Source: Zunongwangia endophytica
GTDB lineage: Bacteria; Bacteroidota; Bacteroidia; Flavobacteriales; Flavobacteriaceae
Assembly (NCBI RefSeq): GCF_030409505.1
Contig: NZ_JAUFPZ010000002.1
Coordinates: 124,001 to 188,000, forward strand
Reading direction: 5' to 3'
DNA length: 64,000 nt
Shown here: one piece after another, positions 18,283 through 26,858 of the stretch
Layout: every line of letters begins with the position of its first letter
Position numbering within the stretch: the first letter of the stretch is position 1
Notes under the pieces: generated by a model
Seen by the model: the letters and a program-made list of their open reading frames with translations, nothing else
Told to the model about the DNA's origin: nothing
Database searches by the model: none
Translations under genes and position numbers: made by a program

Positions 18283-20328
18283 ATGTCTCAGGAATCCTTC
18301 GATTATTTAAGTTTTAGAGAAAAGCTAATTTATGCTACTAGGGACTTCTTTTCGTTATCGATAGTTTGGTTACTGCTACTCTTCATCTTGAGTATATTGG
18401 AGCTAATTTATAACGCAGCACTTCATTCTTTACCAGAAAGCCTCTTCAATTTACTGCTTTACAGCTGCTGGATGGATGTTCTACTTTGGTTGAAATGGGG
18501 CGTTTTCTGTTATATTTTTTATGTGATTCTTTATGTTTTTCATCCAAAATCAGCAAAAATAGCGTTTAAAAGTTTTATCTGTGTTGCAGCGATAGTTCAA
18601 ACGGGTTTGGTTTTATATTTTACAACTTCTTTAAATTTACTAGGAGCAGATATATTTAGTTATTCAATAGAAGATGTTCAGCAAACCTTGGGAGCGTCTG
18701 GGGGCTTGAGTTTTATAGCGATACTTCAATTTTTAGTCGTTGTTGGTATTTGCATCACTATTTTGTGGTGGTTACCAAAATTCATAAAATTACCATTGTT
18801 TGTCTCTGCAATCTATCCTTTAGCTTCTGTTATTGTATTTTTTACACCAGATATTTCAGGATGGAGTCAGTTAAGTATGAAAACTACTTATGCTAGCAAC
18901 CTAGTAGCCAATAAATCAGATTATTTCTTTACAAGCTCATATTATTACTTTTTTCCCAAAACAGATTATGACATCGATATTTATGCAGATAATTATATCG
19001 GCATTTATGATAATTTAGATAACTCGATTGTCGAATTTGAATATTTAGATGAAGGAAATTATCCATTTTATCACACCGAATTAGATCGCGATGTTCTTTC
19101 TCCGTTTTTTAATTTAAATGAAAAAAAGCCGAATATTGTTATTGTTCTGGTTGAAGGTTTAGGACGTGCATTTACAAATAAAGGTGCGTATTTAGGGAAT
19201 TTCACACCTTTCTTAGATTCGCTTTCTACTAAGAGTTTATACTGGAAAAATTTCCTTAGTCAGGGAGGCCGAACTTTTGCTGTACTACCTTCTATTTTGG
19301 GATCGCTACCATTTGCACAAAGTGGTTATTTGGGATTGGGAGAGCAAATGCCCGATCAACTTTCCTTGTTAAATCTTTTGAAGCATAATGGCTACGAAAC
19401 TTCATTTTACTATGGCGGCGATGCAAGTTTCGATAATATGGCGCTTTATTTAAATAGAAATAAGGTCGATAAGCTGGTCGATGTTGATGATTTTTCTGGA
19501 AACACCGGATTGTTGCCAGAAACCAATGGTTTTACCTGGGGCTACGATGACCAAGCACTTTATAATGAATTTCTAAAAAATACAGCTTTTGGCGAAAACA
19601 TAAAACCACATTTGGATGTTTTGCTTACTGTTTCTTCCCATAATCCTTTCAAAATTAATTGTCAGCAGGAATTCGATCAGCGCTTTGAAAAACGATTGGA
19701 TGAGCTGGATTTTACCGAAAGTAAAAAAGAAAATTATAGAACCTATCGAGCCCAATATGCTAGTATTTTGTATACAGATGCGATGCTGAAAAAGTTTTTC
19801 GAAGATTATGAGAAGCGTCCAGATTTTGAGAATACAATATTCCTAATTACGGGAGATCATCGTTTGCCAGAAATCCCAATGGCTACGGTTATAGATCGAT
19901 ATCACGTTCCATTGATTATGTATTCACCTATGCTGGAGAGAGCATCAGAAATGGCTTCTATATCCTCGCATATCGATATTGCACCTAGTATTTTAAGAAT
20001 GCTTAAATCGAATTACAGTTTTGATCTACCTGAAAACACCAGCTGGTTAGGAGAAGGACTTGACACTGTTGTAAGCTTTAGAAATGTTCATCAAATCCCT
20101 TTAATACAAACAAAGGTAAATATGAAAGATTATGTGGTAGGAAACTATCATCTAAACGGAGATCGCTTGTACGAATTAACTAGCAATATGGAAACACGAT
20201 CGGTAAATGTTCCCGAACAGAAAGAAAGTGTTATGAATGCCTATACTCGGTTTAAACAAAAAAATGCTAAAATAACAAATGGCGGAAAAATAGTTCCAGA
20301 CTCGATTTACGCCAAATATTCTAATTAA
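18283..20328 (+). CDS. LTA-synthase-family membrane sulfatase/phosphotransferase
   Basis: A 681-aa inner-membrane protein with about five N-terminal transmembrane helices (to about residue 190) and a large extracytoplasmic alkaline-phosphatase-superfamily domain starting near KPNIVIVLVEGLGRAF. The likely catalytic Thr is in QGGRTFAVLPSILGSLP, and a metal-binding segment is ITGDHRLPE. Gram-negatives have no lipoteichoic acid, so relatives probably transfer phospho-head-groups to envelope glycans or act as sulfatases. Its end overlaps the convergent next gene by 4 bases. Confidence 0.82.
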   Translation: MSQESFDYLSFREKLIYATRDFFSLSIVWLLLLFILSILELIYNAALHSLPESLFNLLLYSCWMDVLLWLKWGVFCYIFYVILYVFHPKSAKIAFKSFICVAAIVQTGLVLYFTTSLNLLGADIFSYSIEDVQQTLGASGGLSFIAILQFLVVVGICITILWWLPKFIKLPLFVSAIYPLASVIVFFTPDISGWSQLSMKTTYASNLVANKSDYFFTSSYYYFFPKTDYDIDIYADNYIGIYDNLDNSIVEFEYLDEGNYPFYHTELDRDVLSPFFNLNEKKPNIVIVLVEGLGRAFTNKGAYLGNFTPFLDSLSTKSLYWKNFLSQGGRTFAVLPSILGSLPFAQSGYLGLGEQMPDQLSLLNLLKHNGYETSFYYGGDASFDNMALYLNRNKVDKLVDVDDFSGNTGLLPETNGFTWGYDDQALYNEFLKNTAFGENIKPHLDVLLTVSSHNPFKINCQQEFDQRFEKRLDELDFTESKKENYRTYRAQYASILYTDAMLKKFFEDYEKRPDFENTIFLITGDHRLPEIPMATVIDRYHVPLIMYSPMLERASEMASISSHIDIAPSILRMLKSNYSFDLPENTSWLGEGLDTVVSFRNVHQIPLIQTKVNMKDYVVGNYHLNGDRLYELTSNMETRSVNVPEQKESVMNAYTRFKQKNAKITNGGKIVPDSIYAKYSN

Positions 20329-21503
20329 TTTTCTCCGTTTTTTGTTTCAAGTTTCGTCTGATAATCTTCTAAGATGGTTTGCACCATAGGGCGATAAAAC
20401 TTCCAGAAAAAGCTGGCTCTCTCGGTTTTATCCTGTTCGCTATAAAAAAAGCGCTTAAATAAGCCAATTCCTTTAAAGTAAGAGGTCGTCATAGTTATTG
20501 GATTGTCACAAAAATCACCCGAGAAATAATAGAATTCATAATCACTATCGATATGATATGTTACTGCCGGAAATGCATTTGGAATGCCATGTTTCTTTAA
20601 TTCTTCATTTCCTTTTTCAGTAGTGTAAATCTTATAATTAGCAGCAGTTTTATTGATTTTTGAATTGTTCTGAACGATATCAAACCAAAAAGGATACTTC
20701 ATTTCCTCGGGAAGTGAAAATCGCTCTTTTCCGTAGTTATTACTTAAAATTTGCGGAATGTCCCGTTTTAAGTGAATGCTGTCTTCTAAAATAGTTACCT
20801 GATCGTTTTCATGCACAAAAGCAATTCCGGACTTTTTAAATGGCCATTCGTTATCATGCTGATTTAAATAATTGCGTATAAGCCAACGCGGTAGTTCCTT
20901 ATTGACTAAGGTATCTAGATTGTCGAAATAGCGGCCTGTCCAGCCAGTCCATTCAATACCGAATGTCTTTTCAAATTTACGCCGGATGGTATATTTGGTT
21001 GGTGAGGCAAACGTATTAAACTCGGTTATGATGAGTTTGTTTTTTTGCTTCATTTTCTGAAGAAGTTCCATGTCATTTTCCTTCAATCCGCCGTAAACGA
21101 TGCCCGATCGTTCTGTCTGGTTTTTTTGCTCGTACCATTCGTTGGTGTAAATTCCGTAGGTATCGGTAAAATAAACCAAATCGGCATCTGTGCTAAGCTG
21201 TTCTATTTTGTTTGAAGAAAAACGCTCTAAACCTCGAAGATCAAATTCTTCATTTTCTTTAGGGAAAAATCCAAAATAGTCTTCGCTTCGGTCATAAAAT
21301 TTAGTAGCTGTTTTTGTGTACTTTTTATAATTTAGTATCCAATCTAACGAAATGTGTTCTTGGCCTTCTTTAGTTAACACCGTTTTGTCGATTATGGCCG
21401 CGACCATTTTAGTCTTAGGAGTAAAAAACCACGCCAAAAACATGAAAACCGGAGTTAGCAGTACTAAAATTAAAATAATGTGTTTTAAACGCTTTTTTAG
21501 CAT
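20325..21503 (-). CDS. Membrane-anchored protein of unknown function, paired with YaiO-like gene
   Basis: A 392-aa protein with one N-terminal transmembrane anchor (about residues 7-27) and a large soluble part. I do not recognise a family. Segments DADLVYFTDTYGIYTNEWY and KLIITEFNTFASPT hint at an alpha/beta fold with a Rossmann-like strand pattern. It begins 1 base after the stop of the upstream YaiO-like gene on the same strand, so the pair is surely co-transcribed. Similar pairs often accompany exopolysaccharide genes; that is context, not evidence of function. Confidence 0.6.
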   Translation of the reverse strand: MLKKRLKHIILILVLLTPVFMFLAWFFTPKTKMVAAIIDKTVLTKEGQEHISLDWILNYKKYTKTATKFYDRSEDYFGFFPKENEEFDLRGLERFSSNKIEQLSTDADLVYFTDTYGIYTNEWYEQKNQTERSGIVYGGLKENDMELLQKMKQKNKLIITEFNTFASPTKYTIRRKFEKTFGIEWTGWTGRYFDNLDTLVNKELPRWLIRNYLNQHDNEWPFKKSGIAFVHENDQVTILEDSIHLKRDIPQILSNNYGKERFSLPEEMKYPFWFDIVQNNSKINKTAANYKIYTTEKGNEELKKHGIPNAFPAVTYHIDSDYEFYYFSGDFCDNPITMTTSYFKGIGLFKRFFYSEQDKTERASFFWKFYRPMVQTILEDYQTKLETKNGEN

Positions 21504-21504
21504 T

Positions 21505-22782
21505 TTAAAAACGTTTTAAATATCCAATACCTATAGTAAATTGGTTCCCTTTTTCTCCCTGGCGATATTCTTGATTTTCGAATCCACCTTCTATAAAGAC
21601 TACATTTGTAGACCATAAGGTTTTGCGATAACCAAGAAAAATATTATTCGATTTTAGGCGATATTGATTGCCATTATTATATAAAATATTGTTCGTCTGA
21701 TTATCGGGAGAAAGTCCCGTACCAACTCTTAAGTTCAGATAATCGTTAGCGCCACCCAAATAGTACCGCGTCATAAAACTAAAAGATTGAGAAACTGAAT
21801 TATTAGAGGGAGTTAGGAACGTTCTAAAATTGAACCAAAAGCTTTTGTAGTATTTCCCTACGGAAGCGGTATAGATCCATGTTTCATCATCAAAACCAAG
21901 TAGTCTGAAACCAGCTTCAGCTTCCATAGCCCACGGTAGATTGGCATATAATGAGAACCCAGCCCGATAATCCGGAAAAATTCCTTCTTTATCTGAAATT
22001 CCTGCATTTACGTATGCATAAAAAGTCTTTGAAATACTTGGGTAAGCATCAACTTCAAATTGAGAAGCATCGGTATTAAAGCGGTTTGCATAATTGACTC
22101 TGGCAACTACAGATCCTAATTTTGTTTGTCGGCTATAATCGATGCTGGAAAGATGCCACGGATCATCAAATTGCTCGTCAAAATAAACAAAATCGTAGGT
22201 GAGACCTATCTGGTTTTTTGCAGAAAGTGTTGTTAACCGCTGACTTAAAGAGCGCGCTTCAGTGTTACCTGGATTAATTTTTAAAAGTCGGCTATTCGCT
22301 TCTTGCGCTAATTTATATTCTTTGAGGTCTTTAAGCACTTTTGCTTTCAGTAATAATAAATTTTCTGAATCTGGATGCGCTTCCAAACCATTATTTACAA
22401 GGTTTAAAGCTTTTTTAGAGTCGTCATTCCAATATTCTAAGCTTCCGTAGGCAAAAGATCCATCTTCGTGACCTGGATTGTCTTTTAATACTTTTTCGAA
22501 TTCAACCCGGGCACTATCTGTTTTTTTACTCCACGTATATAATCTACCTAAGAATACTCGAATACCAGTATAATTTGGACTTTGATCTAAAGCCTGCTTA
22601 GATAGTTTAATCGCTTTTGGATAGTTATCTTCTTCAAAAGCAGCATTTCTGGCCATTGTGAATAATTCGTCTGAGCCATAATCCTGCGCGAAAATATTTG
22701 TTTGCAGGCATAGAAAACAGAGAGTAGCTATAAAGTAATTAAAAGCGGAATCGTTAAATAACTTCATTTTAAAGATATGCAT
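21505..22782 (-). CDS. TPR plus YaiO-family outer-membrane beta-barrel protein
   Basis: A 425-aa protein with a signal sequence (NYFIATLCFLCLQTNIFAQD), three to four TPR repeats (about residues 35-175, e.g. PGHEDGSFAYGSLEYWND) and a C-terminal barrel with alternating aromatic strands, ending in FTIGIGYLKRF with a terminal Phe typical of outer-membrane proteins. The arrangement matches the YaiO family, whose members are linked to polysaccharide export. The start could also be the internal Met at codon 6. It is the first gene of the pair with the unknown anchored protein. Confidence 0.82.
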   Translation of the reverse strand: MHIFKMKLFNDSAFNYFIATLCFLCLQTNIFAQDYGSDELFTMARNAAFEEDNYPKAIKLSKQALDQSPNYTGIRVFLGRLYTWSKKTDSARVEFEKVLKDNPGHEDGSFAYGSLEYWNDDSKKALNLVNNGLEAHPDSENLLLLKAKVLKDLKEYKLAQEANSRLLKINPGNTEARSLSQRLTTLSAKNQIGLTYDFVYFDEQFDDPWHLSSIDYSRQTKLGSVVARVNYANRFNTDASQFEVDAYPSISKTFYAYVNAGISDKEGIFPDYRAGFSLYANLPWAMEAEAGFRLLGFDDETWIYTASVGKYYKSFWFNFRTFLTPSNNSVSQSFSFMTRYYLGGANDYLNLRVGTGLSPDNQTNNILYNNGNQYRLKSNNIFLGYRKTLWSTNVVFIEGGFENQEYRQGEKGNQFTIGIGYLKRF

Positions 22783-22857
22783 GTGTAGCTCAAAAAATTT
22801 GGGTGCTATGAATATAAAAATTTAATACTATTTATTGAATAAATTAATTAGATAAAG

Positions 22858-22875
22858 AAATCGGAAAACCGATTT
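22858..22875 (-). terminator. Hairpin after the PAS/DHp gene
   Basis: AAATCGG and CCGATTT form a 7-bp stem with a 4-base loop, 27 bases past the stop of the minus-strand PAS gene, followed on that strand by a T-rich stretch. Confidence 0.5.
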
Positions 22876-22901
22876 TCTCAATAATTTTCAATATTAGTGA
22901 C

Positions 22902-23894
22902 TTAGATTTCAAATTCCTGAGTCGTTTTTTCGGTAATTTCATGGATTATGCGATCAAGATCTTCTGCAGAACTTGTTATTTCCCGAAGGTAAAAATCAGA
23001 ATCCTCATCAAAATTTTCATTCAGCATATAAACCAAAGACATTATTCTTACCAGAGGGGCGCGCACCATATGGCTTTGCGTCCAGGCAATTTCCTGTAAC
23101 TGTTTGTTTTGATCTTTAACCGCTTTAATAATATTAAGTTGTTTTGTAATATCAATAGCAATTACGATTCTTGCCGGCTCGTCACTAAATTTTATTAGAT
23201 TACTATGAATTGCTACATCTAAAACATCACCACCTTTTGTACGATGTTTGAAGATGCCTCGATAGCTTTTATTGAAGTCTTTATTTTGCTCGTAAGCCGT
23301 TTTTAAAAAAATTGGTACTTTCTTTTCTGATTTAATATCTGAAAGAGTGATGGATAGGAATTCCTTGTACGAATATCCATACTTAATTCGTGCTGCTTTG
23401 TTAGCATCTGTAATACGTAAAGTTTTGAGATCATAAACAAATATGGGCTGAGGGCTCATATGGAATAATTGTCTATAACGAGATTTCACTTCTGCTAAAT
23501 CATTAAAATAATTGGGACGGTCTAAATTTTGTCGTAGTGCGTTATAGATAGAAAAAGAATCAAGATGAGCGGTAATTAGATAGTCTGATGCTCCTTTTTG
23601 TAAGCATTCTATTCGGAAATTCGTATTTAACTCATTACCAATAACTACAATCGGTATGGAACGAGTAAAGGAATATATTTTCTGAAGTTCTTCAAGGCTA
23701 TCTTTCAAATTAGTTTCGAACGCCAAGAAAATGATATGTGTTCTATTTTTATTGATAAAGTCTATTCCTTCTTGCGGAGAGTTTACCATGTTTAAGTTTG
23801 CAGAGAAAATGGAGGAATTTAAATGCCGCTGAAAACTAAAAGCGCCATCACAACTAGAAATTAAAAGTATTTCGTAAATAATGTTGCCGTTCAT
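22902..23894 (-). CDS. Pseudo-receiver / PAS / HisKA-like sensor protein without ATPase domain
   Basis: A 330-aa protein. Residues 1-120 look like a receiver fold (YEILLISSCDG ... IPIVVIGNE ... KGASDYLITA), but the strand that should carry the phosphoacceptor Asp reads HIIFLAFETN, so it is probably a pseudo-receiver. A PAS domain follows (about 135-255, FHMSPQPIFVYDLKTLRITD). The C-terminus is a HisKA-like dimerisation helix pair with WTQSHMVRAPLVRIMSLV, including the expected His, and the protein ends before any HATPase domain. It may sense a signal and regulate by dimerisation, or be phosphorylated by another kinase. Confidence 0.75.
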   Translation of the reverse strand: MNGNIIYEILLISSCDGAFSFQRHLNSSIFSANLNMVNSPQEGIDFINKNRTHIIFLAFETNLKDSLEELQKIYSFTRSIPIVVIGNELNTNFRIECLQKGASDYLITAHLDSFSIYNALRQNLDRPNYFNDLAEVKSRYRQLFHMSPQPIFVYDLKTLRITDANKAARIKYGYSYKEFLSITLSDIKSEKKVPIFLKTAYEQNKDFNKSYRGIFKHRTKGGDVLDVAIHSNLIKFSDEPARIVIAIDITKQLNIIKAVKDQNKQLQEIAWTQSHMVRAPLVRIMSLVYMLNENFDEDSDFYLREITSSAEDLDRIIHEITEKTTQEFEI

Positions 23895-24041
23895 AATTTA
23901 ATGCCACTCCTAAGTTATTGCTTCTTTTAAAAACGATGGCAAAAAAACGAATAATAACCTATTTAACGAATTTTTATAATGTTAATATATTATTTTAATT
24001 TTCCGTCTAACTTATAGATATTACCTTTAAAAAAAGAGCTC

Positions 24042-24890
24042 ATGAAGATTACAGATATCAACGGAAGAGTACAACTAAATAATGGTTTAGATATGCCTTA
24101 TTTGGGTTTAGGTGTATATAAAACTAAAGACGGTGAAGAGGTTAGAAATGCTATTCATTATGCATTGAAAGCAGGATATCGCCATATCGATACTGCTAGT
24201 TTTTATAAAAATGAAGAAGGAGTAGGAGCGGCTATTATAGAAAGTGGAATAGCGCGGGAAGAAATCTTTATTACCAGCAAAGTTTGGAATGATGATCAAG
24301 GCTACGAAGGCACTTTAGAAGCGATTGATGAAAGTCTTGAAAAATTGAAAATGGACTATTTAGATCTCTATTTAATTCATTGGCCTGTCCCAGATACTTT
24401 GAATGAAACCTGGCGTGCTATGGAAGAAATTTATAAGTCTGGAAAAGTAAAAGCAATTGGTTTATGCAATTGCGTGGAACATCAGATGGATACAGTTATT
24501 GAAAACGGAAGTATCAAACCGATGTTGCTTCAGAATGAGTTTCATCCAAAATTGCTTCAGCAAAATATGCTTGATTTTTGCGCCAAAAACAACATTCAAT
24601 ACGAAGGCTGGTCACCGTTGATGCGTGGACAAATTTTGGATAATAACATTATAAAAAATATAGCGGAAAAATATGGAAAATCGACTGCACAAGTCGTACT
24701 TCGATGGGATTTGCAAAAAGGAGTGATCACTATTCCGAAAAGTGTGCATCAAGATCGAATTGAACAAAATGCTGCTATTTTTGATTTTGAATTATCTGAA
24801 GTAGAAGTAAAACAGATTGATTCTTTGGATAATGATAAAAGAACGGGAGCACACCCCGATCACTTTATGGAACATTTTGCTGATAAATAA
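24042..24890 (+). CDS. Aldo/keto reductase
   Basis: A 282-aa NADPH-dependent reductase of the AKR superfamily. Family signatures are GYRHIDTASFYKNEEGVG with the active-site Tyr, the Lys in ITSKVWNDDQG, LDLYLIHWPVP with the His, and the C-terminal cofactor motif VITIPKSVHQDRIEQN. It is a likely reducer of small aldehydes or ketones such as methylglyoxal or 2,5-diketogluconate. It is the last core gene before tRNA-Pro. Confidence 0.92.
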   Translation: MKITDINGRVQLNNGLDMPYLGLGVYKTKDGEEVRNAIHYALKAGYRHIDTASFYKNEEGVGAAIIESGIAREEIFITSKVWNDDQGYEGTLEAIDESLEKLKMDYLDLYLIHWPVPDTLNETWRAMEEIYKSGKVKAIGLCNCVEHQMDTVIENGSIKPMLLQNEFHPKLLQQNMLDFCAKNNIQYEGWSPLMRGQILDNNIIKNIAEKYGKSTAQVVLRWDLQKGVITIPKSVHQDRIEQNAAIFDFELSEVEVKQIDSLDNDKRTGAHPDHFMEHFADK

Positions 24891-24976
24891 ATTAAAATTA
24901 GGTAATTCTTTAGTTATATCTTTTTAAAATATTTTGGAAAATATAAACGTTCCTATTTAATTTGTGGTTGTTAATT

Positions 24977-25050
24977 CGGGATGTGGCGCAGTCTGGTAGC
25001 GTATACGCCTGGGGGGCGTGGGGTCGCAGGTTCAAATCCTGTCATCCCGA
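24977..25050 (+). tRNA. tRNA-Pro(GGG)
   Basis: A full cloverleaf: acceptor CGGGATG/CATCCCG, D-arm GCGC/GCGT, anticodon stem TACGC/GCGTG with loop CTGGGGG (anticodon GGG) and T-arm GCAGG/CCTGT with loop TTCAAAT. The discriminator is A and CCA is not encoded. An integrase gene begins 212 bases downstream, so the 3' end is a plausible attachment site. Confidence 0.95.
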
Positions 25051-25075
25051 CTGAGACCATATATAAATGGTATTA

Positions 25076-25111
25076 AAAACCTTGTTAATCTATTGATTTT
25101 CAAGGTTTTTT
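25076..25111 (+). terminator. Terminator after tRNA-Pro
   Basis: AAAACCTTG (25076-25084) pairs with CAAGGTTTT (25101-25109), followed by T residues. Confidence 0.7.
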
Positions 25112-25154
25112 GTTTTTATGATGTTTTTTAAGATCATTTAAAATCATTAAAAAT

Positions 25155-25185
25155 GTGACCTATTCGGTGACCTATTCGGTGACCT
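25155..25185 (+). repeat. 12-bp tandem repeat between tRNA-Pro and the first integrase
   Basis: GTGACCTATTCG is present twice head to tail (25155-25166 and 25167-25178), followed by a partial third copy GTGACCT. Position and spacing suit integrase arm-type or regulatory binding sites; this is inference. Confidence 0.7.
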
Positions 25186-25262
25186 TTTTTTGGTTATCTT
25201 GTAGCTTATATTGATTTGACTTTCGTTTTCACGCCTTTTGTCTAATTTGAAAACGGAACACT

Positions 25263-26474
25263 ATGAAAAATGCTGTAAGTTTTGGAGTTATTTTTACTCC
25301 AAAATTCTCTAAAACAAAAAATGGAACAGCTCCTTTGTATGCACGAATTACTGTAAATGGAGAACGTACTGAGCTTAGCCTTAAACGTAGAATTACCTTA
25401 AGCCTTTGGAATGAAAAGCGAAGCCGACTAAAAGGCTACAGCGAAGAGAGTTTGCAGGTGAACAAATCCTTAGATCGTATCTTCAATAAAATTTATGAGT
25501 CATTTAGGCAACTTCAAGAGGAAAATAAGCACATCAGTGCTAAAAGCATTAAAGCTCGTTATTTGGGGTTAGATGAATCCTACAAGACTTTAGTCGAACT
25601 TCTGACCTATCACAATACCAAAATGACTTCGGTATTAAAACCGGGAACGATGAAAAATTATTATACCACGGAAAAATATGTTTTAGAATTCCTTGGGGTC
25701 AAGATGAAAACTAAAGATGTTTATCTCAAGCAGCTTAACTATCGCTTTATAACAGATTTCGAACACTTCCTGCGTGATTACATACCGAAAACACATCGAC
25801 GCAGACCTACTAATAATGGGGTTATGAAGCATTTGGAACGCTTAAAAAAGTTGACAAATTTGGCTTTGAAAATGGAATGGATTGAAAAGGATCCTTTTGC
25901 GAGGTATTCGTTGCATTTTAAAAATAAGGAAAGAGATTACTTGCTGAAAAGAGAAATTGAAGCTTTGGAAAACCTAGATATTGAGAGAGAAACTTTATTA
26001 AGAACCAGAGATATCTTTATATTTTCCTGTTATTCGGGATTATCTTATGGTGATGCAAAATCATTAGAACGTAGACATATCGTTAAAGGTATCGACGGCA
26101 ATAAATGGATTGTAAAAGAAAGAGAAAAAACCGGTAAACTTTTTAAAGTACCGATACTTCCTAAGGTAAAGGTAATTCTTAAAAAATATCGAAGAGAATC
26201 TGAAGTTAGTGGATTTTTACTTCCCGTATATTCCAATCAGAAAATTAATCAGTACCTAAAAGAGTTAGCAAAGCATTCTAAAATATCAAAGAAACTGACA
26301 TTTCATGTAGCACGTCACACTTTTGCTACTACAGTAACTTTATCAAACGGTATACCAATTGAGACGGTATCTAAGCTACTAGGGCATTCCAAGCTTTCTA
26401 CCACTCAGATTTATGCAAGGGTGGTTGATTCCAAGATTTCGAAGGAAATGGAATTGTTGAAAGATAAATTATAG
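25263..26474 (+). CDS. Tyrosine site-specific recombinase (integrase), copy 1
   Basis: A 403-aa phage-type integrase with an arm-binding domain (about residues 1-85), a core-binding SAM-like domain (about 105-205) and a C-terminal catalytic domain. The Arg of box I lies near IFSCYSGLSYGDAKSLE, and the HxxR segment and catalytic Tyr are in FHVARHTFATT and LGHSKLSTTQIYARV. Placement 212 bases after tRNA-Pro suggests it belongs to an element integrated at that tRNA. Confidence 0.92.
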   Translation: MKNAVSFGVIFTPKFSKTKNGTAPLYARITVNGERTELSLKRRITLSLWNEKRSRLKGYSEESLQVNKSLDRIFNKIYESFRQLQEENKHISAKSIKARYLGLDESYKTLVELLTYHNTKMTSVLKPGTMKNYYTTEKYVLEFLGVKMKTKDVYLKQLNYRFITDFEHFLRDYIPKTHRRRPTNNGVMKHLERLKKLTNLALKMEWIEKDPFARYSLHFKNKERDYLLKREIEALENLDIERETLLRTRDIFIFSCYSGLSYGDAKSLERRHIVKGIDGNKWIVKEREKTGKLFKVPILPKVKVILKKYRRESEVSGFLLPVYSNQKINQYLKELAKHSKISKKLTFHVARHTFATTVTLSNGIPIETVSKLLGHSKLSTTQIYARVVDSKISKEMELLKDKL

Positions 26475-26596
26475 ATCCAGAAGTTTGTTGATTTAAATTT
26501 GAAGGGATGATATTTTATTCAATATGAGATTTCACTTTTATTATATTTTTTATACTTATTAGAATTCTTTTGTCATGAAATGAAAACAAATAATAA

Positions 26597-26626
26597 AGGT
26601 TGCAGGTTTGAATCCTGCCGGGGTCA
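26597..26626 (+). repeat. 3'-end fragment of a tRNA gene (putative attachment-site remnant)
   Basis: The bases form an intact T-arm (GCAGG/CCTGC with loop TTTGAAT) followed by a 7-base acceptor strand CGGGGTC and discriminator A. The 5' half that should carry GACCCCG is absent; the upstream bases are AT-rich. It differs from the tRNA-Pro 3' end, so a second tRNA gene is the source. Such remnants mark the far end of an element integrated in a tRNA. Confidence 0.7.
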
Positions 26627-26650
26627 CTTTTAGAGAAGACAAATGATTAC

Positions 26651-26684
26651 AAAACCACGCAAATCCTAGGAATTGCGTGGTTTT
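26651..26684 (+). terminator. Hairpin terminator behind the tRNA remnant
   Basis: AAAACCACGCAA (26651-26662) pairs over 12 bp with TTGCGTGGTTTT (26673-26684). It probably came along with the tRNA 3' end. Confidence 0.7.
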
Positions 26685-26858
26685 CGCGTTTTTAGAGGTA
26701 CATTTAAAATGGTATGATATCATTCTATTTGGTAGCTAAAGTATACCTCTAAATTAAAAATACACCTCAGGTGTATTTTATAAATTTCGATGTAATGATT
26801 TTTAAAGGTGGATTTGACTTTCCAGTAACTGAATTATTCACTTTAAACATGCATCATT

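Larger units (their letters stand above)
26475..26858 (+). other. Inter-integrase region holding a tRNA 3' remnant
   Basis: There is no protein gene in these 384 bases. They hold a tRNA 3'-end fragment (26597-26626) and its hairpin terminator (26651-26684), listed separately. The remainder is AT-rich with no ORF or repeat that I can see. Confidence 0.6.
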
